64,000 nucleotides of DNA, from NCBI RefSeq assembly GCF_030271255.1, contig NZ_JASJOM010000006.1:295638-359637 (forward strand). Reading direction: 5' to 3'. Source of the stretch: Peribacillus folii. GTDB lineage: Bacteria > Bacillota > Bacilli > Bacillales > DSM-1321. Within the stretch, counting starts at the first letter, position 1, and each line of letters begins with the position of its first letter. Below the pieces are notes generated by a model that saw only the letters and a list, made by a program, of their open reading frames with translations, did not search any database and was not told where the DNA came from. Both the position numbers and the translations under genes were made by a program. Below are positions 8,046-17,026 of this stretch, piece by piece.

Positions 8046-8801
8046 TTAATTGTCTGTGTAACCAAGCCTTTTGGAAATTTTTTTACCAATATCCATTATA
8101 ATCGGTTTAATTTCAGTTAATCTCTCTTCAGTCATTCGGATGCTTGGTCCTGAAATACTAACGGCAGCAGTAATTTTCTTCCGGTTATCAAAAATAGGCG
8201 CTGCAATACAGGTGATTCCTTGTTCATTTTCCTCTATTTCTCTGCCAATACCTTCATTCCTTATTTTTCCCAATTCTTTAAAAAAAGAATCTTTATCTGT
8301 AATCGTTTGTTCAGTATGCTTCGGCAATCCATGCTTGTCTATTATATCCACGATCTCATTTAAGGGCAGGTGGGCCAAAATTACCTTCCCGACTGCGGTG
8401 CAATGCATGGGAGCCCGTCTTCCCACTTGTGAATGTGTTCTAAGGGTTTCACTTCCCTCAAGTTTTTCAATATAGATTACCTCTCCTTGATCATATACGG
8501 TCAAGTGGATCACTTCATTGATATGTGATTCCAGCTCTTCCAAAAAAGGTTTCGCCTGAGTTCTCAAGTCGATAGATTCAAGCAGCATCGAACTTAATTC
8601 TAAATATTTATAGCCTAATCTATATTTTTTAGTTTCAGGATTTTGTTCGATGAATCCATGATCTACAAGAGTACTTAATAATCTGAATATAGAGCTTTTA
8701 TTTAGTTCAAGGTTGGAGGCAAGCTCAGTAACCCCAATCCCTTCTTTACGCTTGCTTACCAATGAAATAATTGTTAATGCCCTATCCACTGACTTAACCA
8801 T
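8046..8801 (-). CDS. IclR-family transcriptional regulator
   Basis: 251 aa regulator: winged helix-turn-helix about residues 3-62 (ELASNLELNKSSIFRLLSTL recognition region), then an IclR effector domain with RRAPMHCTAVGKVILA near 128-143 and CIAAPIFDNRKKI near 195. Start chosen at ATG 8801 because GGAGG is 9 nt upstream; ATG 8807 is too close. It sits between the transketolase operon and the allantoinase operon. In enterobacteria the IclR protein AllR represses gcl and allantoin genes and responds to glyoxylate or allantoin. By analogy this is the best candidate for the shared operator. That binding is inferred. Confidence 0.85.
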   Translation of the reverse strand: MVKSVDRALTIISLVSKRKEGIGVTELASNLELNKSSIFRLLSTLVDHGFIEQNPETKKYRLGYKYLELSSMLLESIDLRTQAKPFLEELESHINEVIHLTVYDQGEVIYIEKLEGSETLRTHSQVGRRAPMHCTAVGKVILAHLPLNEIVDIIDKHGLPKHTEQTITDKDSFFKELGKIRNEGIGREIEENEQGITCIAAPIFDNRKKITAAVSISGPSIRMTEERLTEIKPIIMDIGKKISKRLGYTDN

Positions 8802-8899
8802 TTGCATTACCCTCCGATTAAATCCTATATTACTGATTCTATCTCTTTATCTTACCACAATAGCAATCCCCAGACATAATGCCATTCAAAAATAAAACA

Positions 8900-8957
8900 A
8901 AAAGAAGGTATGACCAAAGCATGAGCAACTAAAGTGCCCTTTCAGGTCATCCTTCTT
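8900..8957 (-). terminator. Terminator after allantoinase
   Basis: Stem AAAGAAGG(A)TGACC...GGTCAT(A)CCTTCTTT followed by a T-rich run on the minus strand, directly after the allantoinase stop. Confidence 0.7.
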
Positions 8958-8966
8958 TAAAGGATT

Positions 8967-10349
8967 TTATGCTTTTACAAAACTACTTTTTGCCGACATG
9001 AACTTCCCGATCGGCTGCCCTACAATCCCCTTTTCAAAATCGAATACCAGCTGTCCCCTTACAAATGTTTGCGTCACTCGACAGTTAATCTTTCTTCCAA
9101 CATAAGGGCTTTGTTGATGACGGTAATACAAATCCTCCGCCTGAACGGTGTAGGATTTATTTGGATCAACGAGAATGATATCAGCATCATAGGAAACTTT
9201 AATGCTTCCTTTATTTCTTAAGTTGAATATTTCTGCAGGTTTTGTCGCTATCATCCTTGAAAATTCACTTACCGAAACCCCGCGATTCTTAACAGCCTCG
9301 TCAAACATTAAATCTACATTATTTTGGCAGCCACTAATCCCTCCCCACACATCAAACATATTATTGGTATTGCTCTGCTTCATATCCGGAGGGCATGGGG
9401 AATGGTCAGATGTCAGGATATCGATTTTACCCTCCTTAAGAGCTTCCCATAATTTATCTTGTTCTGTTTTAGAACGAAGCGGCGGAGCGCATTTCGCAAC
9501 AGGTCCTATATTTTCGAAAGTTTCCGTATCTAACGTGAAGTAGTGAGGACACGATTCTATCGTAACCTCTTGGCCTTGTTTACGTGCTTTAAGGATTTCT
9601 TCAATAGCCTCCCCACTACTAATATGAACGAAATGTAATCTACATCCAGTCTCTTTACCTAATAACAAAGCACGTTTTACAGCATCAACCTCAGTAAAAA
9701 CGGGGCGGGACTCCACATAATCTCTTGCGGTTGTCTTGCCTTGTTTTTTCTTTTCTATTGCCAGCTTATCAGTAAGCTCTGCATTCTCGGCATGTATAGA
9801 CAAAATATGCCCCAATTCCGATAATTTTTTCATTCCTTGATATAAAGTAAAATCATCAACATTCTTAAAATCTCCAATTTCAGCACTTCCGCATGTTGCC
9901 ATAAAACATTTGAAGGCGACAACACCTTCGTTAGAAAGGTCCTCTAAGTCTCCGAGATTATCAGGAACTAACCCACCATACAAAGCATAATCAACATACG
10001 ACTTATTTTCAGCAGCTTTTAATTTTAAATGGAGCGAGCTCTTTGTAGTCGTTGCCGGCAAAGCGTTTAATGGCATATCCACAAAAGAGGTTGTCCCCCC
10101 TGCAGCTAATGCTTGAGTTCCAGTTACAAACCCTTCCCACTCCGTTCTTCCTGGCTCGCAAATATGGACATGGGCATCTATCATTCCAGGCATGACATAT
10201 TGATGAGAAGCATCTATAATTTCAGCGGATTCTCCTGCAATTTCTTTTGAAATTTCTGCAATTTTACCATTGAGTATACCGATATCCAGTTGTTCAACTG
10301 TATGTTCCATTACTACATTTCCGTTCTTGATCACTATATCAAACTTCAT
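8967..10349 (-). CDS. allB: Allantoinase
   Basis: Amidohydrolase-fold binuclear zinc enzyme opening the allantoin ring to allantoate. Seen: DAHVHICEPG (His60, His62), GTTSFVDMPLN, VAFKCFMATCG with the lysine to be carboxylated near 148, SIHAEN and HFVHISS histidines, ESCPHYFTLD, and TSDHSPCPPDMK with the catalytic aspartate. These match E. coli AllB closely along its length (460 aa here). Start taken at ATG 10349 with GGGG/GGGAG upstream; the ORF stays open to 10388. It is 120 bp downstream of the NCS1 permease and probably co-transcribed from the permease operator. Confidence 0.92.
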   Translation of the reverse strand: MKFDIVIKNGNVVMEHTVEQLDIGILNGKIAEISKEIAGESAEIIDASHQYVMPGMIDAHVHICEPGRTEWEGFVTGTQALAAGGTTSFVDMPLNALPATTTKSSLHLKLKAAENKSYVDYALYGGLVPDNLGDLEDLSNEGVVAFKCFMATCGSAEIGDFKNVDDFTLYQGMKKLSELGHILSIHAENAELTDKLAIEKKKQGKTTARDYVESRPVFTEVDAVKRALLLGKETGCRLHFVHISSGEAIEEILKARKQGQEVTIESCPHYFTLDTETFENIGPVAKCAPPLRSKTEQDKLWEALKEGKIDILTSDHSPCPPDMKQSNTNNMFDVWGGISGCQNNVDLMFDEAVKNRGVSVSEFSRMIATKPAEIFNLRNKGSIKVSYDADIILVDPNKSYTVQAEDLYYRHQQSPYVGRKINCRVTQTFVRGQLVFDFEKGIVGQPIGKFMSAKSSFVKA

Positions 10350-10470
10350 TCTCCCAGCCCCTTTTTTCGGAATTTTTCGCCTATTCACCTTACCCAGCCA
10401 CCCTGTTATCCACTGATTGTATCAATCCAAGATAAATAGACAGAGAGAGTACCCCTCTAGAAATATAGGC

Positions 10471-11868
10471 TTACTTTTCAAAAATCGTGCCTTTTTTGAA
10501 TGTAGAATCTTTAAATGCAAATTTCATCAATAGGAAATAGGCTATACCTGCCACAAAAACACCGATGATCCATGCCAGTTCCACTTTCATGAAGGCTGCT
10601 CCGGCGCCGATAATCAATGCAAGCACCGCTGCTGGGTTATACCCGGCAAATGGACCATCTTCCTTATACAAATCTGCAACATTCACTTTTTGCTTTCTTA
10701 ATATATAATATTCGACCAATAATATCGAAACAATAGGACCTAAAAATGCGGAATATATAAGAATGAAAATACCAAGACCCTTTGCCGAAGAATCCTGTAC
10801 TAGAACCCAAGGGAATGAGCAAAAAGCAAGTAATCCGGTAATGGTAACTGCAGGTTTAAATTTCATTTTTGTAAGCAGGGTAATAACATAGGTTGGCGGA
10901 ATGATATTGGCAACCATATTTACGGCAACGGCACCCAAAACGATAAATGCGGATACAAAAAGTGTAATATATGAGTTATCAACCACAATCGCAAACGCTT
11001 TAACAGGATTGTTGATCCCGGTTGCGGAAGCAAGCATTCCACCGATTGTCAGTGTCAAACCGTAAGCTATTAATATAGGAAGAAAGTACAAAAATCCGCG
11101 TTTTGCATCGCTAATACCAGATTTCAGCTCTCTTGAATAGTCCGCTGCACTTAAAAAGATCGCCGCATAATTCCCCATGAACATCATGATCAATGCAAAG
11201 AAAGGCAAGCCCCATGACCCTTCTGCATGAACCCATTTCTCTGCAATAACGTCGCTATAGGAAGTTAGAAGAACACCAAATACATAAAGAAGCGCTAGTA
11301 CAATAACAATGGAAGCGAGCGTTTCAACCCATTTAATGGCATGGAATCCATACAGCGAGAGCCCAATTTGCACCAGCTGCAGCACTACAAAGCAAATGGC
11401 AACATGATCAAAGGCGCCGCCCGTTATTATCTTCACAATTTCATTTAAGGCAGTACCGCCAATCCAACTTTGAAAACCGTACCAAACGATGGCGGGAATA
11501 CCGCGCATTAGTGATGATATTACGGAACCTTTCAGCCCAAAGGACATTCTAAGCTGAACAACATATGGTATTCCCGTTCGGTACCCTAGCCTGTCATTTA
11601 AAGCAAAAACAGTTGAAATGATGCCAATTGCCATGATAGCAGCAGCAAATGTCTGAAAGATGTTTAACGTAGCTATTCCCGCTACGATTATACTGGCACC
11701 AAGCGTCATATTACCTAGGTTAACACCGTCCCCCACCCACATGAAAATATAGTCTAAGGGCCTTACCGTCCTACTTTCCTCTGTTTTCGGATTAAGTGAT
11801 TCATCCACACCCGTATCATGTTGAATTTGCGTTTCTTGTGAAACGTAACTATTTACATTTGTAGACAT
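10471..11868 (-). CDS. NCS1-family allantoin/nucleobase permease
   Basis: Integral membrane protein with about 12 hydrophobic segments of the nucleobase:cation symporter-1 family. Seen: N-terminal RTVRPLDYIFMWVGDGVNLG, GIPYVVQLRMSFG, and YGFQSWIGGTALN near the substrate site. It lies upstream of allantoinase, so allantoin uptake (PucI-like) is most likely; hydantoin or cytosine carriers are alternatives. Start chosen at ATG 11868 (465 aa) with AGGGG upstream. The open frame continues to 12000 but that extension looks like leader. Regulated probably through the operator at 12085-12110. Confidence 0.85.
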   Translation of the reverse strand: MSTNVNSYVSQETQIQHDTGVDESLNPKTEESRTVRPLDYIFMWVGDGVNLGNMTLGASIIVAGIATLNIFQTFAAAIMAIGIISTVFALNDRLGYRTGIPYVVQLRMSFGLKGSVISSLMRGIPAIVWYGFQSWIGGTALNEIVKIITGGAFDHVAICFVVLQLVQIGLSLYGFHAIKWVETLASIVIVLALLYVFGVLLTSYSDVIAEKWVHAEGSWGLPFFALIMMFMGNYAAIFLSAADYSRELKSGISDAKRGFLYFLPILIAYGLTLTIGGMLASATGINNPVKAFAIVVDNSYITLFVSAFIVLGAVAVNMVANIIPPTYVITLLTKMKFKPAVTITGLLAFCSFPWVLVQDSSAKGLGIFILIYSAFLGPIVSILLVEYYILRKQKVNVADLYKEDGPFAGYNPAAVLALIIGAGAAFMKVELAWIIGVFVAGIAYFLLMKFAFKDSTFKKGTIFEK

Positions 11869-12084
11869 GATACATCCAACCCCTTTTTTATGGTTATCCG
11901 GATTACTGACTAGGCAATGGTTAACAAGTTGATCTATAATGTTTGCCAAGAGTATGATTTGATACAATCTTCTTTTAAAATGTTCTTTTCTGTTTCTCAT
12001 TCCCAGGAATTAAAGTGCGAATTTGTTTAAAGTACTATTTCCCCTCGAACCTACACTATCTCATTGGTTTCGCCTTAATAATCG

Positions 12085-12110
12085 CTCAATAAGCAACGGC
12101 GTTTCTTTAC
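12085..12110 (-). promoter_or_regulatory. Shared operator site 2 (permease-allantoinase unit)
   Basis: Minus-strand GAAACGCCGTTGCTTATTGA with flanking GTAAA and GCG. Matches site 1 with two or three changes. Located 220 bp upstream of the chosen permease start. Confidence 0.65.
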
Positions 12111-12153
12111 ATTCACAAAAAAACAACATGACAACGGCATTTAATTAAAATTG

Positions 12154-12205
12154 CGTTTGAATCACTGGGTCACCTCCTTAAAAGCCTCAAGAGTAAGCGC
12201 TTACA
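12154..12205 (-). promoter_or_regulatory. cre-like box plus perfect ribosome site with a hexapeptide frame
   Basis: 12192-12205 is a catabolite-response-like palindrome (TGTAAGCGCTTACT on the minus strand, 13 of 14 positions to the usual consensus). About 13 nt further on minus is AAGGAGGTGA (full anti-16S match), then CCCA and GTG opening only six codons (M-I-Q-T-Q-F-stop). Either a leader peptide or the stump of a lost gene. The rest of 11869-12497 shows no gene. Confidence 0.5.
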
Positions 12206-12497
12206 CCGAATCACATTTCAATCTACAATTAAGAAAAAAGTTTATTCCGAAACCGCTACTTCTCAACATAATCAAATTTAACTTTCAAGGTAATAAGAAC
12301 TTTTTTGTTTCGATGCTTCCAACTCACACCCCATCATTAAAACCAGTAGTAGAAGAGGCTGACCTTTTGTGGGCAGCCTTCCTATTTTGAGAGATTAGGA
12401 TAAAATAATCTGAGAAAAAAAGCTAATTCAATTAACTTGTTACTTCTTTGCATTCACGAAAAAGGTTATACGTCCTTTGAATATAGCGCATAATCTA

Positions 12498-13028
12498 TCA
12501 TTTTTTAACTTTTTTTAATGACTTAATTGCTTCTATAGCGGCTTCGTAGTTCGGATGTTCCGTAATTTCCGGTACGTATTCAGCATACTGTACGACATCA
12601 TTTTCATCTACGACGAATACTGCACGGCATTCTAAACGATGTTCCTTTATATATGTGCCATATGCTGTTCCAAATGACATCTTAAAATGATCTGAAAGGG
12701 TTTGGGCGTGTTCCATTCCTGCGTCTCCACACCATCTTTTTTGTGCAAACGGAAGATCTACACTAATTGTTAACACTTCTACATCATTTCCTAAACTGCT
12801 CGCTATTTGGTTAAATTCCCGTGTTTGTGCGTCACATACTCCTGTATCAAGAGAGGGAATACTGGATATGAGGCGGACTTTCCCTTTTGAATCTTCAAGT
12901 GTAACCTTTGTTAGATCGTTTGCTAATACTTCGAAATTTGGCGCATTATCACCAACGCGAATCTCCCTCCCAATCAACGTAACTGGATTATCGGCAAATG
13001 TTACTATACTAGATCTTTCTAAAGACAT
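12498..13028 (-). CDS. tpx: Thiol peroxidase (2-Cys peroxiredoxin)
   Basis: Cytoplasmic peroxidase reducing H2O2 and alkyl hydroperoxides with thioredoxin. Seen: thioredoxin-fold, SLDTGVCDAQTREFN with peroxidatic Cys65, and RWCGDAG with resolving Cys100, the spacing typical of Tpx. 176 aa against about 167 in B. subtilis. ATG 13028 has AGGAGG 9 nt upstream. Single gene between the permease and aldolase units, and it does not carry the shared operator. Confidence 0.93.
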   Translation of the reverse strand: MSLERSSIVTFADNPVTLIGREIRVGDNAPNFEVLANDLTKVTLEDSKGKVRLISSIPSLDTGVCDAQTREFNQIASSLGNDVEVLTISVDLPFAQKRWCGDAGMEHAQTLSDHFKMSFGTAYGTYIKEHRLECRAVFVVDENDVVQYAEYVPEITEHPNYEAAIEAIKSLKKVKK

Positions 13029-13174
13029 ATAATTTTTCCTCCTATTATCTTGGCGATTTTTACAAAAAAAGGTATTTCAAGGTAATGAGTATAGCCAACT
13101 ACTATGTGGTCAAAGGGTTTCTCTTATGTGAGTTAAAAAAGGAGCATAGTTCAAAGTTAGTATGATATTCCTTC

Positions 13175-14092
13175 TTAAACATAGTAAGAAGCGCTATTGC
13201 TACTTATTAAGAAGGTTTCAATTTTTTCTTTTACCACGTTGTTAACTGCGTTTTGGACTAAAGTTATTGTTTCAGTTGGTAGGTCCGACCACTCTTTTTC
13301 CGTCACATAATGTTCTCGATTAAGAGTTTTTATCATGGTATGTTCTAAATCCGTTGCAATATTCACTTTACTAATTCCGCCATCAGGGATTTGAATTGCA
13401 TTTCTGATCATTTCAGAAGGAGTGCCCGAACCGCCATGCAATACTAAAGGTACAGAAGTCCATGCACGAATTTCTATTAATCGTTCGATATCGATTCTAG
13501 GATTTTTAACAAGATAAACGCCATGTGAAGTTCCGACAGAAACCGCCAATGCATCAATGCCTGTTTCTTCAACAAACTGCTTTGCTTCTTTAGGCTCCGT
13601 GAATAGCTCTTCATCAACATCAGTTTCAATAAAGTCGGTGGTCCCTATCTTGCCTAGTTCAGCTTCAACCGTTACGCCTCTTGAATGTGCATACTCGACA
13701 ACCTTTTTGGTTATCTCCATATTTTTCTTAAATGGTTGCTCTGACGCATCGATCATTACGGAGGTAAAACCAACTTCGATGGCTTCAGCAATTACATTGA
13801 AATCCTTCGTATGATCTAAATGTAACACGGCAGGGATCGTAATATTCTCCTCTTGGATCACATGATAAAACTCTCGGCTAAACTCCGCTAAGTTAATTCC
13901 GTAACGTTCCTGCTCTCTCTCTGAAGTTTGAACAATAACGGCAGACTTCTTTTCTTGGGCCGCCCTAAGTATAGGAGTTATCATCTTTGTAGCTCTAGGA
14001 GTAAACGCCCCGACAGCAAATTGATTTTGCGTAGCTACTGCAAGTACCTTTGATAATGAACTAACATTGCTTGGTTTAAAGTCTACTTTCAT
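13175..14092 (-). CDS. Class II ketose-bisphosphate aldolase family protein
   Basis: 305 aa zinc-dependent aldolase of the FbaA/GatY/KbaY family. Seen: LHLDHTKDF (Asp93, His94 zinc/catalytic region), SVGTSHGVY with a zinc histidine near 190, LHGGSGTP with the zinc histidine near 219, and VNIATDLE phosphate-binding loop. It would cleave a ketose mono- or bisphosphate to DHAP plus an aldehyde, or act on a related sugar acid. Sequence is clearly divergent from housekeeping FbaA. ATG 14092 has AAGGGAG upstream. The shared operator at 14144-14169 ties it to the transketolase and allantoin units. Confidence 0.82.
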   Translation of the reverse strand: MKVDFKPSNVSSLSKVLAVATQNQFAVGAFTPRATKMITPILRAAQEKKSAVIVQTSEREQERYGINLAEFSREFYHVIQEENITIPAVLHLDHTKDFNVIAEAIEVGFTSVMIDASEQPFKKNMEITKKVVEYAHSRGVTVEAELGKIGTTDFIETDVDEELFTEPKEAKQFVEETGIDALAVSVGTSHGVYLVKNPRIDIERLIEIRAWTSVPLVLHGGSGTPSEMIRNAIQIPDGGISKVNIATDLEHTMIKTLNREHYVTEKEWSDLPTETITLVQNAVNNVVKEKIETFLISSNSASYYV

Positions 14093-14143
14093 TCATTCAA
14101 ACTCCCTTATATATGATTTCGTTCGTTCACACCCTTTTAGTTA

Positions 14144-14169
14144 CTCAATAAGCAACAGCGTTTCTTTTA
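14144..14169 (-). promoter_or_regulatory. Shared operator site 3 with promoter (aldolase)
   Basis: Minus-strand GAAACGCTGTTGCTTATTGA preceded by a plausible promoter TTGTAA, 16 nt, TAAAAT. The operator would cover the transcription start, as expected for repression. Confidence 0.65.
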
Positions 14170-14285
14170 TTTTAATTACTTTTCTGAAAATTACAATACT
14201 TTTTTCTCTTTCTTACCCAATTTTTAATAAAAGACTTCATTTCTAGCATAAGGAAAAGAAAATAAATTTCAGCTAGCGTTGCAAG

Positions 14286-15590
14286 CTAAGCTTCCACGAT
14301 TGTTTCTGAAATCAATGAATTTTCTTTTTTGGTATTATTGCCGATCGTCAGGGCAATAATTGCTGCTACTATTATTGCTGCAACCATTACTATGAAAGAT
14401 GAATTGTAAGAACCACCGCTTCTTTCGATCAGATATCCCATTAAAAAAGGGGCGATGAATCCTGCAATTGATCCGAAACAGTTAACAGTGGATGAGCCTG
14501 CAGCCATTATTTTAGCGGGAAGTGTATCAACAACCAAACCCCAGAATGCTCCTTGGGCCAAGAACATGAAGAATGCCGCAACACATTGATACATAATGAC
14601 CATGGCAGTGGAAGAAGCTTGAAGCATCAATAATAATGCTAGACCACCAATTACAGCATTAGGAATAAACACCCATTTTCTTTTCCCCTTGACTTTATCT
14701 GACAAATAACCACCAAAAATGATCGAGACTGTACCAACTAGAAACGGTAAGGCACTGAAGATACCAGTATCCATTAAAGAAAGTCCTCTTACATTTATCA
14801 GATAAGATGGAAGCCAGGAAGTAAAGCCCCAGAAAGTAATATCAAAGAAGAACCAAATAAGCGCCATTTGCCATAAAATAGGTTTCTTTAAAAGTTCCTT
14901 AAAGGAAACTCCTGATTTCTTTTCTTCGTTCGATTTGTCTATCTCACTGTCTTCTTCTAATTCTGCAAGCTCTTCTTTCGTCATTTTAGGATGATCTTTC
15001 GGATTATCTTTGAATGTAAACCAGATATAAAGACCGATGATAATCCCTGGGATACCCATCACGATAAACACTGTACGCCATCCAAATGCCGCAATGATTG
15101 CTGCCGCAGCAATAACAGCAAGAGCCGGCCCTAACGTATTAACTGTTGATTGAATTCCTGTGGCCGTCCCTCGTTGCTTACTAGGAAAGTAATTTGCTAT
15201 TCCTTTGTAAGCCGCACCTGGTAAACATGCCTCTCCTAAACCGAAAACGAATCGGATAATTAACAGAAGTGGATAAGAAAACATTAAGCCAGTCAATGAT
15301 GTGAAAATTGACCACCATACTATCGCAATGCTCATCACTCGACGAAAGCCAAATTTATCTGATAACATCCCGCCTGGTATTTGAAACAGTGCATAACCTG
15401 CAAAGAAAATACTTAACAGTAATCCTTGAGCTGTCGCCGTTAAATCCAGATCTTCACCTATAAATGGCAATGCAATTGTGATAACCATTCGATCAAGGAA
15501 AGAAAACAGCCAACATAGCCATAATACAAATAAGACAGTATAACGAACTTTCCATTTAGATTTCTTATTCATCTGCAGTTGTTTGTTCAT
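14286..15590 (-). CDS. MFS transporter, anion:cation symporter (acid sugar) type
   Basis: 434 aa, 12 predicted membrane segments, with the ACS-family signature SFLDRMVITIALPFIGEDL near residue 27-45 and GGMLSDKFGFRR between TM2 and TM3. Family members import D-glucarate, galactonate, hexuronates or other organic acids. A charged cytoplasmic loop (about 205-228) separates the halves. Start ATG 15590 with AGGAGG 10 nt upstream. It shares the operator motif (15816-15840) and has a cre-like box (15660-15673), so it is probably the importer for the acid substrate of the neighbouring pathway. The substrate is not identified. Confidence 0.82.
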   Translation of the reverse strand: MNKQLQMNKKSKWKVRYTVLFVLWLCWLFSFLDRMVITIALPFIGEDLDLTATAQGLLLSIFFAGYALFQIPGGMLSDKFGFRRVMSIAIVWWSIFTSLTGLMFSYPLLLIIRFVFGLGEACLPGAAYKGIANYFPSKQRGTATGIQSTVNTLGPALAVIAAAAIIAAFGWRTVFIVMGIPGIIIGLYIWFTFKDNPKDHPKMTKEELAELEEDSEIDKSNEEKKSGVSFKELLKKPILWQMALIWFFFDITFWGFTSWLPSYLINVRGLSLMDTGIFSALPFLVGTVSIIFGGYLSDKVKGKRKWVFIPNAVIGGLALLLMLQASSTAMVIMYQCVAAFFMFLAQGAFWGLVVDTLPAKIMAAGSSTVNCFGSIAGFIAPFLMGYLIERSGGSYNSSFIVMVAAIIVAAIIALTIGNNTKKENSLISETIVEA

Positions 15591-15659
15591 TGATCACAAA
15601 CCTCCTGATTGATTCATATTTAGGCCAAATGCATTGGACATTATCACTGATCACTTTCA

Positions 15660-15673
15660 TAGAAGCGCTTACA
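15660..15673 (-). promoter_or_regulatory. cre-like box upstream of the MFS gene
   Basis: TGTAAGCGCTTCTA on the minus strand, 12 of 14 positions to the CcpA consensus, 70 bp before the start and downstream of the operator. Suggests catabolite repression. Confidence 0.5.
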
Positions 15674-15815
15674 ATTCCACCAACCAAAAACAGATCATAT
15701 GCATACTTACAATGTGTTTACTTTTACTTGTGCTGATTTTTCAAGCACGATAACGATGAAGCGCTTTAAAATCATTCCCTTCTTCGCAAATAGATAGGAA
15801 AAAACCGAAAAGTTT

Positions 15816-15840
15816 CTCAATAAGCAACGTTGTTTCCTGT
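15816..15840 (-). promoter_or_regulatory. Shared operator site 4 (MFS gene)
   Basis: Minus-strand GAAACAACGTTGCTTATTGA, the most symmetric copy (core AAACAACGTTGCTT). Located 226 bp upstream of the MFS start. Confidence 0.65.
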
Positions 15841-16107
15841 ATTCATCAAAAAAAACGTTTTTAAAACCAATTATTGGCTATGTCGTAATGTATACTAATC
15901 ATTGTTCTGATTTTAAAAATTTTGAGGTAGATAGGTAAGAATCCGTCGTTTTATAATACACTTAGGTACATGGAACACATTACGCTAGGACTGAATGAAT
16001 TTGTAGAGGAGATTTTTTTGCTATTACAAATGGAATCGTTTAATTTTACCACCCCCGTATATTTTATTTTCCATTAAGATTTGCTTCAGTCTTTCATGAT
16101 CATTATT

Positions 16108-16134
16108 GGTTGCTTATTAAAGAACAAGGTTTCA
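16108..16134 (+). promoter_or_regulatory. Operator-like site in long intergenic region
   Basis: GTTGCTTATTAAAGAACAAG followed by GTTTC resembles 7638-7662. The surrounding 15841-16458 has no gene I can support. Low-confidence regulator contact. Confidence 0.3.
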
Positions 16135-16359
16135 AACAAACTCCAAGATTACCTTATTAATAATATTCTTACCTGAAATGAATTCTAACATGTGCTAGGC
16201 TATGTTTCAAGAAAATTCTGAATTTTATATCCTTATCTTTAGGATTGGTTTTTTGTTGTTTTGACCTTGCCGGTTATAAAAAAAAGCTTGCCCTTACTCC
16301 CTATCATTTTTATGAATCCAGTTAACCTTGCCTATCAAAAAAAAGCCCCTTATCAAACA

Positions 16360-16396
16360 AAACCCCATCTGTTCCCAATGGCAACTGATGGGGTTT
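16360..16396 (-). terminator. Terminator of the 45-aa gene
   Basis: Perfect stem AAACCCCATC...GATGGGGTTT followed on minus by a T-rich tract, 60 bp after the stop of the small gene. Confidence 0.7.
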
Positions 16397-16458
16397 CTAA
16401 CTTGCTTCTGCTTCTGCATCAACCTGGAGATCCATCTTTCTCAAACACACCCTTTCCT

Positions 16459-16596
16459 TTATACAGCTAATTTACTGTATTCATCCAACTGGTCTTTGGT
16501 TAAATTTTTAATGAAAAGGTCGATGTTTATCGACTCGATTTCATGCCTTTCACAAATCTTTACATAACTTTCATAGGCTTTAACATGATCGTTCAT
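16459..16596 (-). CDS. Small hypothetical protein, 45 aa
   Basis: Open frame of 45 codons from ATG 16596 with AAGGGGGG 8 nt upstream and a good terminator downstream, so it is probably a genuine gene. The product is hydrophilic and helix-rich, starting MNDHVKAYESY and ending LTKDQLDEYSKLAV, with no signal peptide or membrane segment. I recognise no family. It stands alone between the MFS gene and the amidase gene. Confidence 0.55.
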   Translation of the reverse strand: MNDHVKAYESYVKICERHEIESINIDLFIKNLTKDQLDEYSKLAV

Positions 16597-16797
16597 CAGC
16601 TTTACCCCCCCTTCTGTTATATAACAATTTAATGTAACTTATTAATAATATATAACAATGTTTTTTCTTCGTCAATAAAATTTTCTGAATATTTAAGAAT
16701 AACTTATTTCTTTCATTATCTCCCAATTCATTCTTTGCTAACCCTCCCACATGACCAAAAAAGAACAAAAATATTTAATTCTCCCCAAGGCAAAATT

Positions 16798-16841
16798 AAA
16801 AGGATTAAGCCCGGATAATAATACCGGACCTAATCCTTTTT
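16798..16841. terminator. Bidirectional-looking terminator
   Basis: AAAAGGATTA and TAATCCTTTT flank an inner CCGG pairing; A and T runs on both sides. 16597-17026 shows nothing else except a small ACCATTTT...AAAATGGT hairpin near 16855. Confidence 0.6.
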
Positions 16842-17026
16842 AAGAACGTAGCCATACCATTTTTGATGAAAATGGTATTGGAAGCAGTTCTTTTTGTAAT
16901 ATGGGAGCCTATGTATCGACACCGCGGTCTCTGAAAAATTGCAGAATATTTCTGGTTGAAGCAGCAGCCTCACAGGTTTAATAATTTCAGCTCTGGTTTT
17001 ACTTCCAATTTTTTTCGTAATTTCTC

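Noticed and set aside
15756..15769. Second cre-like sequence ATGAAGCGCTTTAA
   Set aside because: Only the central AAGCGCTT matches; the outer positions fail the CcpA consensus.
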